This document shows, piece after piece, positions 1 through 10,093 of a DNA stretch of 64,000 nucleotides. Both the position numbers and the translations under genes were made by a program. Origin of the DNA: Streptomyces sp. CB00455 (GTDB lineage: Bacteria > Actinomycetota > Actinomycetes > Streptomycetales > Streptomycetaceae); NCBI RefSeq assembly GCF_001905445.1, contig NZ_LIVQ01000006.1, positions 1 through 64,000 on the forward strand, written 5' to 3'. Positions within the stretch are counted from its first letter, which is position 1, and every line of letters begins with the position of its first letter. The notes beneath the pieces were generated by a model. It was not told the DNA's origin and searched no databases. It worked only from the letters and a program-made list of their open reading frames with translations.

Positions 1-291
1 TTCTTCGCTTTCGCGCTTTCCCTTTCCGGCGAGTCCGACTCTATCAGAAGATTTCCACCGGATTTCTCCGGCTTGGGATCCTCGAATGGTGAGTCGATTG
101 TGCCCCTCGGGAATTCAATTCCACTGTGGGGGCGAGAAAGACCTTAAACCATCGCTGCCGAACTTGTCCAGTTCGAGGCAACCGTTCGAATCTACCTCCC
201 CGCTCGCTCCGTGTCAACGGCCTTCGCGGGACAGACGAGGAGACTAGCAGCTCGGTCGGCCGCCGCGCACATCAGGCAGCCGCCACGCACA
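1..291. other. Gene-poor left edge of the window
   Basis: I see no coding region I can support here. The stretch is less GC-rich than its surroundings and lies downstream of the minus-strand SpoIIM-family gene. It holds a short inverted repeat CCGGA-TTTC-TCCGG at 58-71 and another, GAGTC-C-GACTC, at 31-41. A 20-base tandem duplication (261-280 and 281-300, 18 of 20 bases equal) runs into the stop codon of the SpoIIM-family gene. The gene further left is outside the window. Confidence 0.5.
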
Positions 292-1299
292 TCAAGCAGC
301 GGTGGGGAGGGTCGCCGAGCGGTCGGCGGCTTCGACATCCCCGGTCTCGCCCGCGCGGGAGGCCCTGCCGCCCAGGACGAAGACGTAGAGCAGGAAGGCG
401 GCCTCGGCGGCGACGCCGATGGTGATGCGGGCCCAGGTGGGGAGTCCCGACGGGGTGACGAAGCCTTCGATCAGGCCCGAGACGAAAAGGACGACCGCGA
501 GCCCGACGGCCATGCCCAGAGCGGCGCGGCCCTGTTCGGCGAGGGCGGTCCGGCGGGTGCGGGGGCCCGGGTCGATGACCGTCCAGCCCAGGCGCAGGCC
601 GGTGCCGGCGGCGACGAAGACCGCCGTCAGTTCGAGCAGGCCGTGCGGGAGGATCAGGCCGAGGAAGACGTCGAGACGGCCGGCGGAGGCCATCAGGCCG
701 ATCCCGACACCGACGTTGACCATGTTCGTGAACAGGATCCACAGGACCGGGATCCCCAGGAACGCCCCCAGGACCAGGCAGATCGCCGCGGCCTGGGCGT
801 TGTTCGTCCAGACCTGGGCGGCGAAGGAGCTCGCCGGGTGGCTGGAGTAGTACGTCTCGTACTCGCCGCCCGGCTGCGTGAGCGCCTTCAGTTCCTCCGG
901 CGCCGCGATGGCGCCCTGGACCTCGGGGTGCGTGGCTATCCACCAGCCGATGAGCACGCCGAGAGCCGTGGAGAGGAGCGCCGTCGGTATCCACCAGCGA
1001 CGGCTGCGGTAGACCGCCGCCGGGAAGCCGGCGGTGAAGAAGAGGGCAGCGTCCCGCCAGCCGGCCCGGCGGGTGCCCGTCACCATGGCGCGGGCCCGGG
1101 CCACCAGCTGGGTCAGTCGGCCGGTGAGCACGGGGTCGGGGGCGCTGGACTGCACGAGGGACAGATGGGTGGAGGTGCGCTGGTAGAGGGCGACGAGTTC
1201 GTCCGCCTCGGCACCGGTGAGCTTGCGACCGCGGCCCAGCAGCTGCTCCAGCCGGTCCCATTCGGCGCGGTGTGCCGTCACGAAGACGTCGAGATCCAT
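292..1299 (-). CDS. SpoIIM-family (stage II sporulation protein M-like) membrane protein
   Basis: 335 residues. The N-terminal 80 or so residues are soluble and charged (starting MDLDVFVTAHRAEWDRL), followed by several hydrophobic segments, the organisation of the SpoIIM/DUF95 family. In Bacillus SpoIIM belongs to the engulfment peptidoglycan machinery; in actinobacteria the paralogue is found beside an RDD-domain gene, as here, and its job is not established. The start is an ATG with GGGGAG about ten bases upstream. It is transcribed divergently from the RDD gene across about 110 bp. The family call rests on overall organisation and recognisable N-terminal sequence; the function is unknown. 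Confidence 0.85.
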   Translation of the reverse strand: MDLDVFVTAHRAEWDRLEQLLGRGRKLTGAEADELVALYQRTSTHLSLVQSSAPDPVLTGRLTQLVARARAMVTGTRRAGWRDAALFFTAGFPAAVYRSRRWWIPTALLSTALGVLIGWWIATHPEVQGAIAAPEELKALTQPGGEYETYYSSHPASSFAAQVWTNNAQAAAICLVLGAFLGIPVLWILFTNMVNVGVGIGLMASAGRLDVFLGLILPHGLLELTAVFVAAGTGLRLGWTVIDPGPRTRRTALAEQGRAALGMAVGLAVVLFVSGLIEGFVTPSGLPTWARITIGVAAEAAFLLYVFVLGGRASRAGETGDVEAADRSATLPTAA

Positions 1300-1410
1300 C
1301 CGGTTGCCGCTCCCCTGACCCAGTGCCCCTGCTATTGCCTGTTCCTCGTGTGGTCAGCTTGGCAGACTGGATGCCGAAGGGGCGGGCCAGGTCACGTGAA
1401 AGGTGCTGCG

Positions 1411-2361
1411 GTGAGCGATCTGGTGACGGGGGACGCGGTCGTCCTGGGATTGCGGCCGGCGAGGCTGCCGAGCCGGGCACTGGCGATCGTCCTGGACCTG
1501 GGCGTCTACCTCGCCGGGTACCTGATCCTGTCGATCGGGCTGACCCTCGCTACCGCCTCGCTCGACGACGCGGCGCAGGCGGCCGTCCAGGTGGCGAGCT
1601 TCGTGCTGCTGCTGGTCGGCGTGCCGATCGCGGTGGAGACGCTCACGCACGGGCGCTCGCTGGGCAAGCTCGCCTGCGGGCTGCGGGTGGTGCGGGACGA
1701 CGGCGGACCGATCCGGTTCCGGCACGCGCTGGTGCGCGGCTCCATGGGAGTGGTGGAGCTGCTGATGACCTTCGGGGCCGTGGCGTGCATCGCCTCGCTG
1801 GTGTCGGTGCGCGGGCGGCGGCTCGGGGACGTCTTCGCCGGGACCCTGGTGATACGCGAGCGGGTGCCGGGAGCTCGGGTGATGCCGGTGCCCCCGCCGC
1901 CTCCGTGGCTGGCCGGACGGTTCTCGGGGCTGGACCTGTCGGCCGTGCCGGACGGGCTGTGGCTGGCGGTACGCCAGTACCTGACGCGGATGGACCAGCT
2001 CGACCCGCAGGTGGGTGCCGCGCTGGCGGCGCGGCTCGCGGACGATCTCGTGGCGCGGACGGGGGCGCCGCCGCCGGTGGGGGTGCCGGCCGCGGCGTTC
2101 CTGATGGCGGTGGTGCACGAGCGGCAGTCGCGGGAGGCGGCCCGGGCGTTTGCGGCCGCGCCCGCGCACGTGGCGCCTGGGGGGCCCGTGGCGGCTGCGG
2201 CTCCCGGAGCGGCTGCGGCTCCCGCGGCTCCCGTGGCGCCTTTCGCCCCGGCGCCCCCGCCGGCCCCCGCCGCATCCGCACCCGCGCCTGCCGCGCCGAT
2301 GCCCGTCGCGCCGATGCCCGCCGCGCCCCCGCGTGCGGGCGGGTTCGCGCCGCCTGCCTGA
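1411..2361 (+). CDS. RDD family membrane protein
   Basis: About 316 residues. The segment following VVLGLRPARLPSRALAIVLD, two hydrophobic helices, and GRSLGKLACGLRVVRDDGGP with a later RGRRLGDVFAGTLVI match the RDD domain (residues about 10-150). The C-terminal third is a low-complexity Ala/Pro tail, probably cytoplasmic. I chose the GTG at 1411; an in-frame GTG at 1396 is the alternative. RDD proteins are membrane proteins of mostly unknown function, some proposed as ion transporters. It is divergent from the SpoIIM-family gene and its stop lies only 10 bases from the convergent hypothetical gene, with no terminator between. Confidence 0.85.
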   Translation: MSDLVTGDAVVLGLRPARLPSRALAIVLDLGVYLAGYLILSIGLTLATASLDDAAQAAVQVASFVLLLVGVPIAVETLTHGRSLGKLACGLRVVRDDGGPIRFRHALVRGSMGVVELLMTFGAVACIASLVSVRGRRLGDVFAGTLVIRERVPGARVMPVPPPPPWLAGRFSGLDLSAVPDGLWLAVRQYLTRMDQLDPQVGAALAARLADDLVARTGAPPPVGVPAAAFLMAVVHERQSREAARAFAAAPAHVAPGGPVAAAAPGAAAAPAAPVAPFAPAPPPAPAASAPAPAAPMPVAPMPAAPPRAGGFAPPA

Positions 2362-2371
2362 GGGTCCGCCG

Positions 2372-2989
2372 CTACTCCTCGAACGTGGAGGGCGGGGTCT
2401 CCAGGTGTTCGAGTTCGATACCCGGCGCGGCGAGGACCACGTCGCCTGCGATGTGGACGGTGTGGACCTCGCCCGTGTCGAGGGCGCTGACCTGGTACTC
2501 GTCCACCAGGAGCGGGCCGCTGTCCGTGGGGTGTTCCTGGCGCGCCAGCAGGGCCCAGGCCTGGTCGACGGTACGGGGGGCCAGTACCGGGTCGGTCAGG
2601 GAGAGGAGCCGGACGCGGGTGGCCGGGGCGCCGGGGGTCAGGCGCAGCAGGCGGGCCGTGGCGACGAGGAAGGCCGGTGAGGTGCCGGTGAAGCCGGGGG
2701 CGTGGACGTTGCCCTCCGTGGCCTCGGCGCCCGTGGGGTCGGTCCGGACCCAGGTGACGCCGTGGATCGCGGCGCCGCGGACCTGCCAGCCGGAGGCGTT
2801 CACTTCGAGGCGGATGGGGCGGCCGAGTTCGTCGACGGCGAGGTCGACCGAGCCCCGGTGGTCGCCGTTCGGGGCCGTCCGCTGCGCGACGTAGCGCCAG
2901 CCGGAGGGGCCGGGGGCGCAGTGGAAGTGCTCCTCCCCGAGGGGCGTGTGGTCGTGCGGGTCGTGGAGCGAGTAGCGGCCGCGTGGCAT
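2372..2989 (-). CDS. Conserved hypothetical protein of about 205 residues
   Basis: No family recognised with confidence. It starts MPRGRYSLHDPHDHTPLGEE, has no signal peptide or membrane segment, and looks like a mixed beta-rich soluble protein ending in the acidic HLETPPSTFEE. A GTG nine bases upstream (2998) would add three residues; neither start has a convincing ribosome binding site. Codon usage has the strong third-position GC bias of real Streptomyces genes. It lies downstream of adenosylhomocysteinase but is separated from it by a perfect 14-bp hairpin, so it is probably transcribed on its own or by readthrough. Confidence 0.75.
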   Translation of the reverse strand: MPRGRYSLHDPHDHTPLGEEHFHCAPGPSGWRYVAQRTAPNGDHRGSVDLAVDELGRPIRLEVNASGWQVRGAAIHGVTWVRTDPTGAEATEGNVHAPGFTGTSPAFLVATARLLRLTPGAPATRVRLLSLTDPVLAPRTVDQAWALLARQEHPTDSGPLLVDEYQVSALDTGEVHTVHIAGDVVLAAPGIELEHLETPPSTFEE

Positions 2990-3025
2990 GGCGGGCACGT
3001 TTCTACGAGGAGGGTCTCGGTACGG

Positions 3026-3058
3026 GGCAGGCCCCCGGCGGGGTGCCGGGGGCCTGCC
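3026..3058 (-). terminator. Hairpin terminator after adenosylhomocysteinase
   Basis: Perfect 14-bp inverted repeat (3026-3039 with 3045-3058, starting GGCAGGCCCCCGGC) and a 5-base loop, placed 40 bases after the ahcY stop. There is no U-tract, as is common for Streptomyces terminators. Confidence 0.75.
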
Positions 3059-3097
3059 TGAGGCGCTTGCGGATCCGTGGGGATCAGCGGCCGGGGA

Positions 3098-4534
<1,437 letters not shown>

Positions 4535-4671
4535 GGGTGCTGCTCCTCATGGGTCGAGAGGGTGGGTACGGCTGGGCCGTGCGCCGTCCGGGAGACGGGG
4601 CACCGAGCACAGTCCGTCGCGGGGCCCTCTCTCCCCCCGGCCGGTCGCGAGGACCGCCCGACCGCCATCAG

Positions 4672-4706
4672 CAGCGACGCCTGACACTGATGTCGAATCT
4701 ACACCG
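4672..4706 (-). promoter_or_regulatory. Imperfect hairpin in the ahcY upstream region
   Basis: On the minus strand CATCAG pairs with CTGATG across a 15-base loop that itself contains CAG and CTG repeats. It lies about 140-170 bases before the ahcY start. It could be part of a structured leader or nothing more than chance in GC-rich DNA; I could not match it to the SAH riboswitch consensus. Confidence 0.25.
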
Positions 4707-4751
4707 ATCGGCGCGGCGTGCCCCAGTCAACGCAAGAGCCGGTCGCGATTT

Positions 4752-4768
4752 CGGCGGATCGTCCGCCG
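4752..4768 (-). terminator. Short hairpin downstream of the cation transporter gene
   Basis: CGGCGGA-TCG-TCCGCCG, a 7-bp stem with a 3-base loop, 56 bases past the stop of the minus-strand cation diffusion facilitator gene and followed on that strand by AAAT. Weak candidate terminator. Confidence 0.35.
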
Positions 4769-4823
4769 GGAAATGCGTGGTCCCGGCCGTGCCGTCCGTG
4801 TCCTCGGTGGTTGTCAGTGGTCC

Positions 4824-5789
4824 TCAGTGGCCGGTGCCACCGGGGACCTTGGCCGGGTCGGGGCCCGCGGCGGCGGCCTCGGGCTTGTAGATGTCCGGCT
4901 CCAGGTAGATCACCCGGGCGATCGGGACGGCCTCGCGGATGCGTGTCTCCGCGGCGTTGATGGCATTTGCCACCTGGGCGGCGCTGTCGTCGTGCTGCAC
5001 CGCGATCTTGGCGGCGACCAGCAGCTCCTCCGGGCCGAGGTGCAGGGTGCGCATGTGGATCACGCCGGTGACGGTGTGGCCGTCGACGACGGCGGCCTTG
5101 ATCTTCTCCACCTCTTCGGTGCCGGCGGCCTCGCCGAGCAGGAGGGACTTGGTCTCCGCGGCCAGGATGAGCGCGATGACGATCAGCAGGATGCCGATGC
5201 ACAGGGTGCCGATGCCGTCCCAGACGCCGTTCCCGGTGCCCAGCGCGAGGCCGACGCCGGCGAGGGCCAGGACGAGGCCGATGAGCGCGCCGAAGTCCTC
5301 CAGGAGGACGACCGGCAGCTCGGGGGCCTTGGCGCGCTTGACGAACTGGCGCCAGGTCAGGTTGCCGCGGGTCTCGTTCGACTCCTTGATCGCGGTGCGG
5401 AAGGAGTAGGACTCCGCGAGGATCGCGAAGACGAGGACGCCGACGGGCCAGTACCAGTGCGTGATCGCGTGGGGCTCGTGGATCTTCTCGTAGCCCTCGT
5501 AGATGGCGAACATGCCACCGACGGTGAAGAGCACGATGGAGACGAGGAAGGCGTAGATGTAGCGCTCGCGCCCGTACCCGAAGGGGTGCTGCGGGGTCGC
5601 CTCGCGCTGGGCCTTCTTGCCGCCGAGGAGGAGCAGCCCCTGGTTCCCCGAGTCGGCCAGCGAGTGGACGCTTTCCGCGAGCATCGAGGAGGAGCCGCTG
5701 AAGAGGAACGCCACGAATTTGGCTGCAGCGATGGCGAGATTGGCGGCGAGTGCCGCCACGATCGCCTTGGTACCGCCCGACGCGCTCAT
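4824..5789 (-). CDS. Cation diffusion facilitator (CDF) family transporter
   Basis: 321 residues. CDF proteins exchange Zn2+ and similar divalent metals for protons across the cytoplasmic membrane. It begins with a helix (IVAALAANLAIAAAKFVAFL) followed by SSSMLAESVHSLADSGNQGL, which carries the family's metal-binding residues in a helix. Further helices follow, and a C-terminal cytoplasmic domain from about residue 215 to 300 (EEVEKIKAAVVDGHTVTGV). The longer loop between helices and the HPFGYGRERYIYAF motif resemble the ZnT9-like subgroup. The metal specificity cannot be read from the sequence. It lies between manA and ahcY on the same strand, 71 bases from manA. Confidence 0.92.
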   Translation of the reverse strand: MSASGGTKAIVAALAANLAIAAAKFVAFLFSGSSSMLAESVHSLADSGNQGLLLLGGKKAQREATPQHPFGYGRERYIYAFLVSIVLFTVGGMFAIYEGYEKIHEPHAITHWYWPVGVLVFAILAESYSFRTAIKESNETRGNLTWRQFVKRAKAPELPVVLLEDFGALIGLVLALAGVGLALGTGNGVWDGIGTLCIGILLIVIALILAAETKSLLLGEAAGTEEVEKIKAAVVDGHTVTGVIHMRTLHLGPEELLVAAKIAVQHDDSAAQVANAINAAETRIREAVPIARVIYLEPDIYKPEAAAAGPDPAKVPGGTGH

Positions 5790-5860
5790 GGATGCAGGGT
5801 GTCCTTCCTAGCCACTGTCTACCGGCCGCACATTGTTGCAGCTACCCCGAAGACGCCGTG

Positions 5861-7018
5861 TCAGACGACCACGGTGGCACGGAAGACAGTGCCGCTTCCG
5901 GACAGTTCGGCCTTTTCGCCCGCCGGTACGAAGACGGACCCGCCGGGGGCGAGGGTCAGTTCGCCGACGCGCGGGGATCCGGCCGTGCAGAGCAGGATCT
6001 GCGGGGTGTCCTGCGGCAGCACGCGGGAGGTCCCGCCGGGGGCCAGGAGGAAGCGGGAGAGCCGGAACTCGTCGATGGGGGCCTCGTAGACCTCCTCGAC
6101 GTCTCCCTCGGGGCGGAGCACGTGCGGGTCGCCGGACTCGAACTTCACGATCTTCAGCAGTTCCGGCACGTCCACGTGCTTGGGGGTGAGCCCGGCGCGC
6201 AGGACGTTGTCGGAATTGGCGAGCAACTCGACGCCGAGGCCCTGGATGTAGGCGTGCGGGACGCCCGCGCCGAGGAACAGCGCCTCGCCGGGCCGCAGTC
6301 GGAAGTGGTTGAGCAGCATGGCGGCGATGACGCCCGGGTCGCCCGGGTAGTCGTGGACCAGCGAGGCGTACGGGGCGTACGGGCCGCCCAGGCGCTCGGC
6401 GGCGGCCGCGGTCTCGGTGACGGTGCGCGCCATCTCCTCGCGGTCCGCGGTCAGTACGGCGGTGAGCACTTCGCGCAGCGCCGCGTCCCCGGGGCGGGCC
6501 CGCAGCAGGTCCGCGTACGGCTTGAGGGAGTCGACGCCCAGTCCTTCGAGCAGTTCGGCGGCCCGCCACGGGTGGCGGAAGCCGCACAGTCCGTCGAAGG
6601 GGGTGAGCGCGCAGAGCAGCTCGGGCTTGTGGTTGGGGTCCTTGTAGTTGCGGTGGGCCGCGTCGACGGGTATTCCGCGGCGCTCCTCCTCCTCGTAGCC
6701 GGCCCTGGCCTGGGCGAGGTCGGGGTGGACCTGGAGGGAGAGCGGGGCGCCGGCGGCGAGGAGCTTGAGGAGGAAGGGCAGCCGGGGACCGAAGCGGGCG
6801 ACGGTGGCGGCGCCGAGCTCGCCCTCGGGATCGGCGGCGATGGCGTCCGACAGGGCCGTCTCGCCGGCGCCCCGGTCGAGGCGGGAGGGGGCGCCCGGGT
6901 GGGCTCCCATCCACATCTCTGCCTGGGGCTCCCCGGTGGGTTCGACGCCGAGGAGCGTGGGGATGGCGGTGGTGGATCCCCAGGCGTAGGGGCGGATCGT
7001 GTTCGTGAGGCGGTCCAT
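5861..7018 (-). CDS. manA: Mannose-6-phosphate isomerase, class I
   Basis: 385 residues. It interconverts fructose-6-phosphate and mannose-6-phosphate, the entry to GDP-mannose. Class I (cupin) features: N-terminal YAWGSTTAIPTLLG, the zinc/substrate motif LSLQVHPDLAQA, KPELLCALTPFDGLCGFR, and GVPHAYIQGLGVELLANSDN. The C-terminal part is a second cupin-like domain. Cytosolic enzyme. It sits 39 bases downstream of the SIS-domain gene and in one orientation with Trm112-like and phosphomannomutase genes, so it probably belongs to a mannose-metabolism operon. Confidence 0.95.
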   Translation of the reverse strand: MDRLTNTIRPYAWGSTTAIPTLLGVEPTGEPQAEMWMGAHPGAPSRLDRGAGETALSDAIAADPEGELGAATVARFGPRLPFLLKLLAAGAPLSLQVHPDLAQARAGYEEEERRGIPVDAAHRNYKDPNHKPELLCALTPFDGLCGFRHPWRAAELLEGLGVDSLKPYADLLRARPGDAALREVLTAVLTADREEMARTVTETAAAAERLGGPYAPYASLVHDYPGDPGVIAAMLLNHFRLRPGEALFLGAGVPHAYIQGLGVELLANSDNVLRAGLTPKHVDVPELLKIVKFESGDPHVLRPEGDVEEVYEAPIDEFRLSRFLLAPGGTSRVLPQDTPQILLCTAGSPRVGELTLAPGGSVFVPAGEKAELSGSGTVFRATVVV

Positions 7019-7057
7019 CGTCGTCTTCCTGGATAGGGCTGGGTACGGGTGCGTACC

Positions 7058-8191
7058 TCAGCCGTGTCCGCCGGAGGCCAGCGCCAGGTAGGCGGTGGCG
7101 AAATCCGTGACGGCGAGGAGTTCGGCGAGTTGTTCGAGCTCCACGCCCTCCTCCGGTTCGAGCTCGCTGATGGCCGTGTCGTGGCTGAGGGCGAGCTCGC
7201 GCGCGGCGGGGGCGGCGGTGAGACCGCCCGCGGGCCGGTCGCGCAGCAGGACGACGCGGGCGCGGAGGGCCTGGGGTTCCTCGACCCGGTCGCGGAAGAA
7301 GTCTTCGGGATCGCCGCCGGCGGCGAAGGAGCCGGCGAGCAGGACGCCGTGGGCGGGCAGGGCCTCGGGCAGCGCCGCGGACAGGGCGGGGCGGCCGGCG
7401 AGCTCGGCGAGGGTGGCGGCGAAGCGGCGGGCGGCGGGGCCGGCTCCGGCGCCCTCGCTCCAGATGAGCGGGAGGGAGTCGGCCAGCTCGGCGGCCAGGG
7501 TCTTGGCCGGGTTGGAGTAGGTGGCGATGGCGGGTCCGCACCGTTCGGCGGTGCGGTCGAGCCGGTCGGCGACGAGCTGGAGGGTGTCGGGCGCGGCACT
7601 GACCAGGCCGACCCGGTCGAGGAGCACCAGCAGCGGAGTCAGCAGGGCCCACAGGGCGCCGGGTCCGGCGGCGGCGGACTCGTCGTACTCCTGGTACGGA
7701 GCCTTGGCCATCGGTACGAGGAGCCCGTGCGCGCCGTCCACGGCCTCGCTCAGCGGTGAGCGCTCGGGGGCGACGGCGACGACGGTGCAGCCGCGCCGGT
7801 AGGCCTGCTCGGCGAGGACGGCGAGGCCGGGCTCGGTGCCGTCGGTGGTGGCGATGAGCAGCAGGTCGACGGGGCCGGCCCAGCCGGGCAGCGCCCAGCG
7901 CAGTGCGCCGGCGGCGTGGGCGACGCCGGTGGGGTCGAGCCGGATGACCGGGGCGCTGGCGCCGGCGAGGGCGCCCAGCAGGTCGGCGACGCCGGTGGCG
8001 GCGGTGCCCGGTCCGGCGATCAGGACGGCGCGGGGCCTGCCGTCGGGGCGCAGGTCCGCGATGCCCGCCTCGGTGGCGTGCCGGGCGGCGGTGCGCACCC
8101 TGGCCCCGGCCTCGGCGGCGCCGCGGAGCAGCCCCCTGCGGTCGGCGCGCGCGAGGTCCTCCGGCGCGTCGAGGAGCGACTCGTCGAGCAT
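7058..8191 (-). CDS. SIS-domain protein, phosphosugar isomerase-like
   Basis: 377 residues. It resembles the actinobacterial SIS proteins always found between manA and phosphomannomutase (Rv3256c type). N-terminal MLDESLLDAPEDLARADRRG, then a first SIS-like half (AVLIAGPGTAATGVADLLG; LLIATTDGTEPGLAVLAEQA) and a second half after residue 200. Bifunctional phosphoglucose/phosphomannose isomerases have this layout, but the canonical catalytic motifs are not clear, so activity is uncertain. It may be a regulator or sugar-phosphate sensor for the neighbouring mannose enzymes. Soluble; transcribed with manA downstream and the Trm112-like gene upstream. Confidence 0.8.
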   Translation of the reverse strand: MLDESLLDAPEDLARADRRGLLRGAAEAGARVRTAARHATEAGIADLRPDGRPRAVLIAGPGTAATGVADLLGALAGASAPVIRLDPTGVAHAAGALRWALPGWAGPVDLLLIATTDGTEPGLAVLAEQAYRRGCTVVAVAPERSPLSEAVDGAHGLLVPMAKAPYQEYDESAAAGPGALWALLTPLLVLLDRVGLVSAAPDTLQLVADRLDRTAERCGPAIATYSNPAKTLAAELADSLPLIWSEGAGAGPAARRFAATLAELAGRPALSAALPEALPAHGVLLAGSFAAGGDPEDFFRDRVEEPQALRARVVLLRDRPAGGLTAAPAARELALSHDTAISELEPEEGVELEQLAELLAVTDFATAYLALASGGHG

Positions 8192-8250
8192 GGCGGCCTC
8201 CGGCTGTTGGGTGACGGAACCAGTCTGCGCGTCTCGCGGTGCGGTGCGGT

Positions 8251-8457
8251 TCAGGCGGGGCGGCGGGCTTCGTCCACGAGGAGGACCGGGATGCCGTCGC
8301 GGACCGGGTACGCGAGGCCGCAGTCCTGGCCGGTGCAGATCAGCTCGGGGTCCGTCTCGGCGGCCGATTCGTCCTGGAGGGGCGAGTGGCAGGCGGGGCA
8401 GGCGAGGATCTCCAGGAGACCGGCTTCGAGCGGCATGGGGCGCTTCCCTTCGAACAT
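8251..8457 (-). CDS. Trm112-family small zinc-binding protein
   Basis: 68 residues. It matches the Trm112/YcaR family: LLEILACPACHSPLQDE supplies a CxxC pair and LICTGQDCGLAYPVRDGIPV a second pair of cysteines followed by the conserved YPVRDGIP segment. In eukaryotes Trm112 is an activating partner of methyltransferases; the role of the bacterial proteins is unclear. Zinc binding is inferred from the four cysteines. It lies 59 bases upstream of the SIS-domain gene and 217 bases downstream of the phosphomannomutase gene, after a strong hairpin. Confidence 0.88.
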   Translation of the reverse strand: MFEGKRPMPLEAGLLEILACPACHSPLQDESAAETDPELICTGQDCGLAYPVRDGIPVLLVDEARRPA

Positions 8458-8624
8458 GCGGATTGGGCGTGGTCAGCGTACCGCCGAGTCACCTGCGGTG
8501 CGGCCCGGTGGTGTCCTGTTCCCCGTCCCGTCGTGCGGGTGCGGCGCCGCGGCCGGGTCCGCGGCCCTGGACGGCGGCTCCGGCGGGCCTGCGGCTGCGG
8601 CCCGTACCGGCGCGCCGGACGCCG

Positions 8625-8665
8625 GCGGGGCCGGACCGGCCGTTGCCCGGCTGCTCCGGCCCCGC
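8625..8665 (-). terminator. Hairpin just downstream of phosphomannomutase
   Basis: Perfect 11-bp inverted repeat GCGGGGCCGGA (8625-8635) with 8655-8665, loop 19 bases, nine bases beyond the stop of the minus-strand phosphomannomutase gene. It probably terminates or attenuates transcription into the Trm112-like gene. Confidence 0.6.
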
Positions 8666-8674
8666 GGGCGTTCG

Positions 8675-10045
8675 TCAGGCGCGGATGAGCGCGAGGACCT
8701 CGTCGCGGACTTCGGCGAGGGTCTCGGCGTCGCTGGCCTCGACGTTGAGGCGCAGCAGCGGCTCGGTGTTGGAGGCGCGGACGTTGAACCACCAGTCCTC
8801 GGCGGTGACGGTCAGGCCGTCCAGCTCGTCCACCGTGACGCCGTCGCGGGCGCCGTAGGTCTCCTTGACGGCGGCCAGGCGGCCGGCCTGGTCGGCGACG
8901 GTCGAGTTGATCTCGCCCGAGCCGGCGTAGCGGTCGTAGGAGGAGACGAGGCCGGACAGCGGGCCGTCCTGGCCGCCGAGGGCGGCGAGGACGTGGAGCG
9001 CGGCGAGCATGCCGGTGTCCGCGTTCCAGAAGTCCTTGAAGTAGTAGTGCGCCGAGTGCTCGCCGCCGAAGATGGCGCCGGTCTTGGCCATCTCCTCCTT
9101 GATGAAGGAGTGGCCGACGCGGGTGCGGACGGGGGTGCCGCCGTTCTCGCGGACGACCTCGGGGACGGACCAGGAGGTGATCAGGTTGTGGATCACGGTT
9201 CCGGTGCCGCCGTTGCGGGCCAGTTCGCGGGCCGCGACCAGGGCGGTGATGGCGGAGGGGGAGACTCCCTGGCCGCGCTCGTCGACGATGAAGCACCGGT
9301 CGGCGTCGCCGTCGAAGGCGATGCCGAGGTCGGCGCCCTCGGACAGGACTCGCGCCTGGAGGTCGACGATGTTCTTCGGGTCGAGGGGGTTGGCCTCGTG
9401 GTTGGGGAAGGTCCCGTCCAGTTCGAAGTACATCGGTACGAGGTCCAGTGGCAGGCCCTCGAAGACGGTGGGGACGGTGTGGCCGCCCATGCCGTTGCCC
9501 GCGTCGACGACGACCTTGAGCGGGCGGATGCCGGTGAGGTCGACGAGGCCCTTGAGGTGCGCGGCGTAGCCGTGGAGGGAGTCCTGCTCGGTGATGGTGC
9601 CGGGGGCGGTGCCGGCGGCCGGGGCCGGGGCGCCGTCGTCGGACCACTTCTCGACCAGCTCGCGGATCTGCGAGAGCCCGGTGTCCTGGCCCACGGGTGC
9701 GGCGCCGGCCCGGCAGAGCTTGATGCCGTTGTAGCGGGCCGGGTTGTGCGAGGCGGTGAACATCGCGCCGGGCAGGTTCATGGAGCCGGAGGCGTAGTAG
9801 AGCTGGTCGGTGGAGCACAGCCCGATGAGGGTGACGTCCACTCCGCGGGCGGCGGCGCCGCGGGCGAAGGCGGCGGACAGGCCCGGGGAGGAGGGGCGCA
9901 TGTCGTGGCCGATCACGATCGCCGGGGCACCGGTGACCTCGACGAACGCGGCGCCGAACAGCTCGGCCAGGTGCTCGTCCCACTCGTCCGGTACGACGCC
10001 ACGCACGTCGTACGCCTTGACGATGTTCGAAAGATCTGCGGCCAC
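8675..10045 (-). CDS. manB: Phosphomannomutase/phosphoglucomutase
   Basis: 456 residues, normal for the alpha-D-phosphohexomutase family. It converts mannose-6-phosphate to mannose-1-phosphate. All four family signatures are visible: the catalytic phosphoserine loop MFTASHNPARYNG (Ser99), the Mg2+ loop AFDGDADRC, the sugar-binding GGEHSAHYYF, and the phosphate-binding VRASNTEPLLRL near the C-terminus. Start ATG with a GGAGGGC-type site about nine bases upstream. The product feeds the guanylyltransferase encoded at 34410-35492. DUF3499 is encoded just upstream on the same strand (81 bp gap). Confidence 0.95.
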   Translation of the reverse strand: MAADLSNIVKAYDVRGVVPDEWDEHLAELFGAAFVEVTGAPAIVIGHDMRPSSPGLSAAFARGAAARGVDVTLIGLCSTDQLYYASGSMNLPGAMFTASHNPARYNGIKLCRAGAAPVGQDTGLSQIRELVEKWSDDGAPAPAAGTAPGTITEQDSLHGYAAHLKGLVDLTGIRPLKVVVDAGNGMGGHTVPTVFEGLPLDLVPMYFELDGTFPNHEANPLDPKNIVDLQARVLSEGADLGIAFDGDADRCFIVDERGQGVSPSAITALVAARELARNGGTGTVIHNLITSWSVPEVVRENGGTPVRTRVGHSFIKEEMAKTGAIFGGEHSAHYYFKDFWNADTGMLAALHVLAALGGQDGPLSGLVSSYDRYAGSGEINSTVADQAGRLAAVKETYGARDGVTVDELDGLTVTAEDWWFNVRASNTEPLLRLNVEASDAETLAEVRDEVLALIRA

Positions 10046-10093
10046 TGCCTGCCCTCCTGAAGGTCCTGTGCGGTTCGGCGGCCAACCTACCCT

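Noticed and set aside
188..196. tRNA-like T-loop (GTTCGAATC)
   Set aside because: The flanking bases do not form a T stem, and no acceptor or anticodon arm can be built.
4535..4700. SAH riboswitch before ahcY
   Set aside because: I could not align the leader with the conserved core; kept only as a low-interest prompt.
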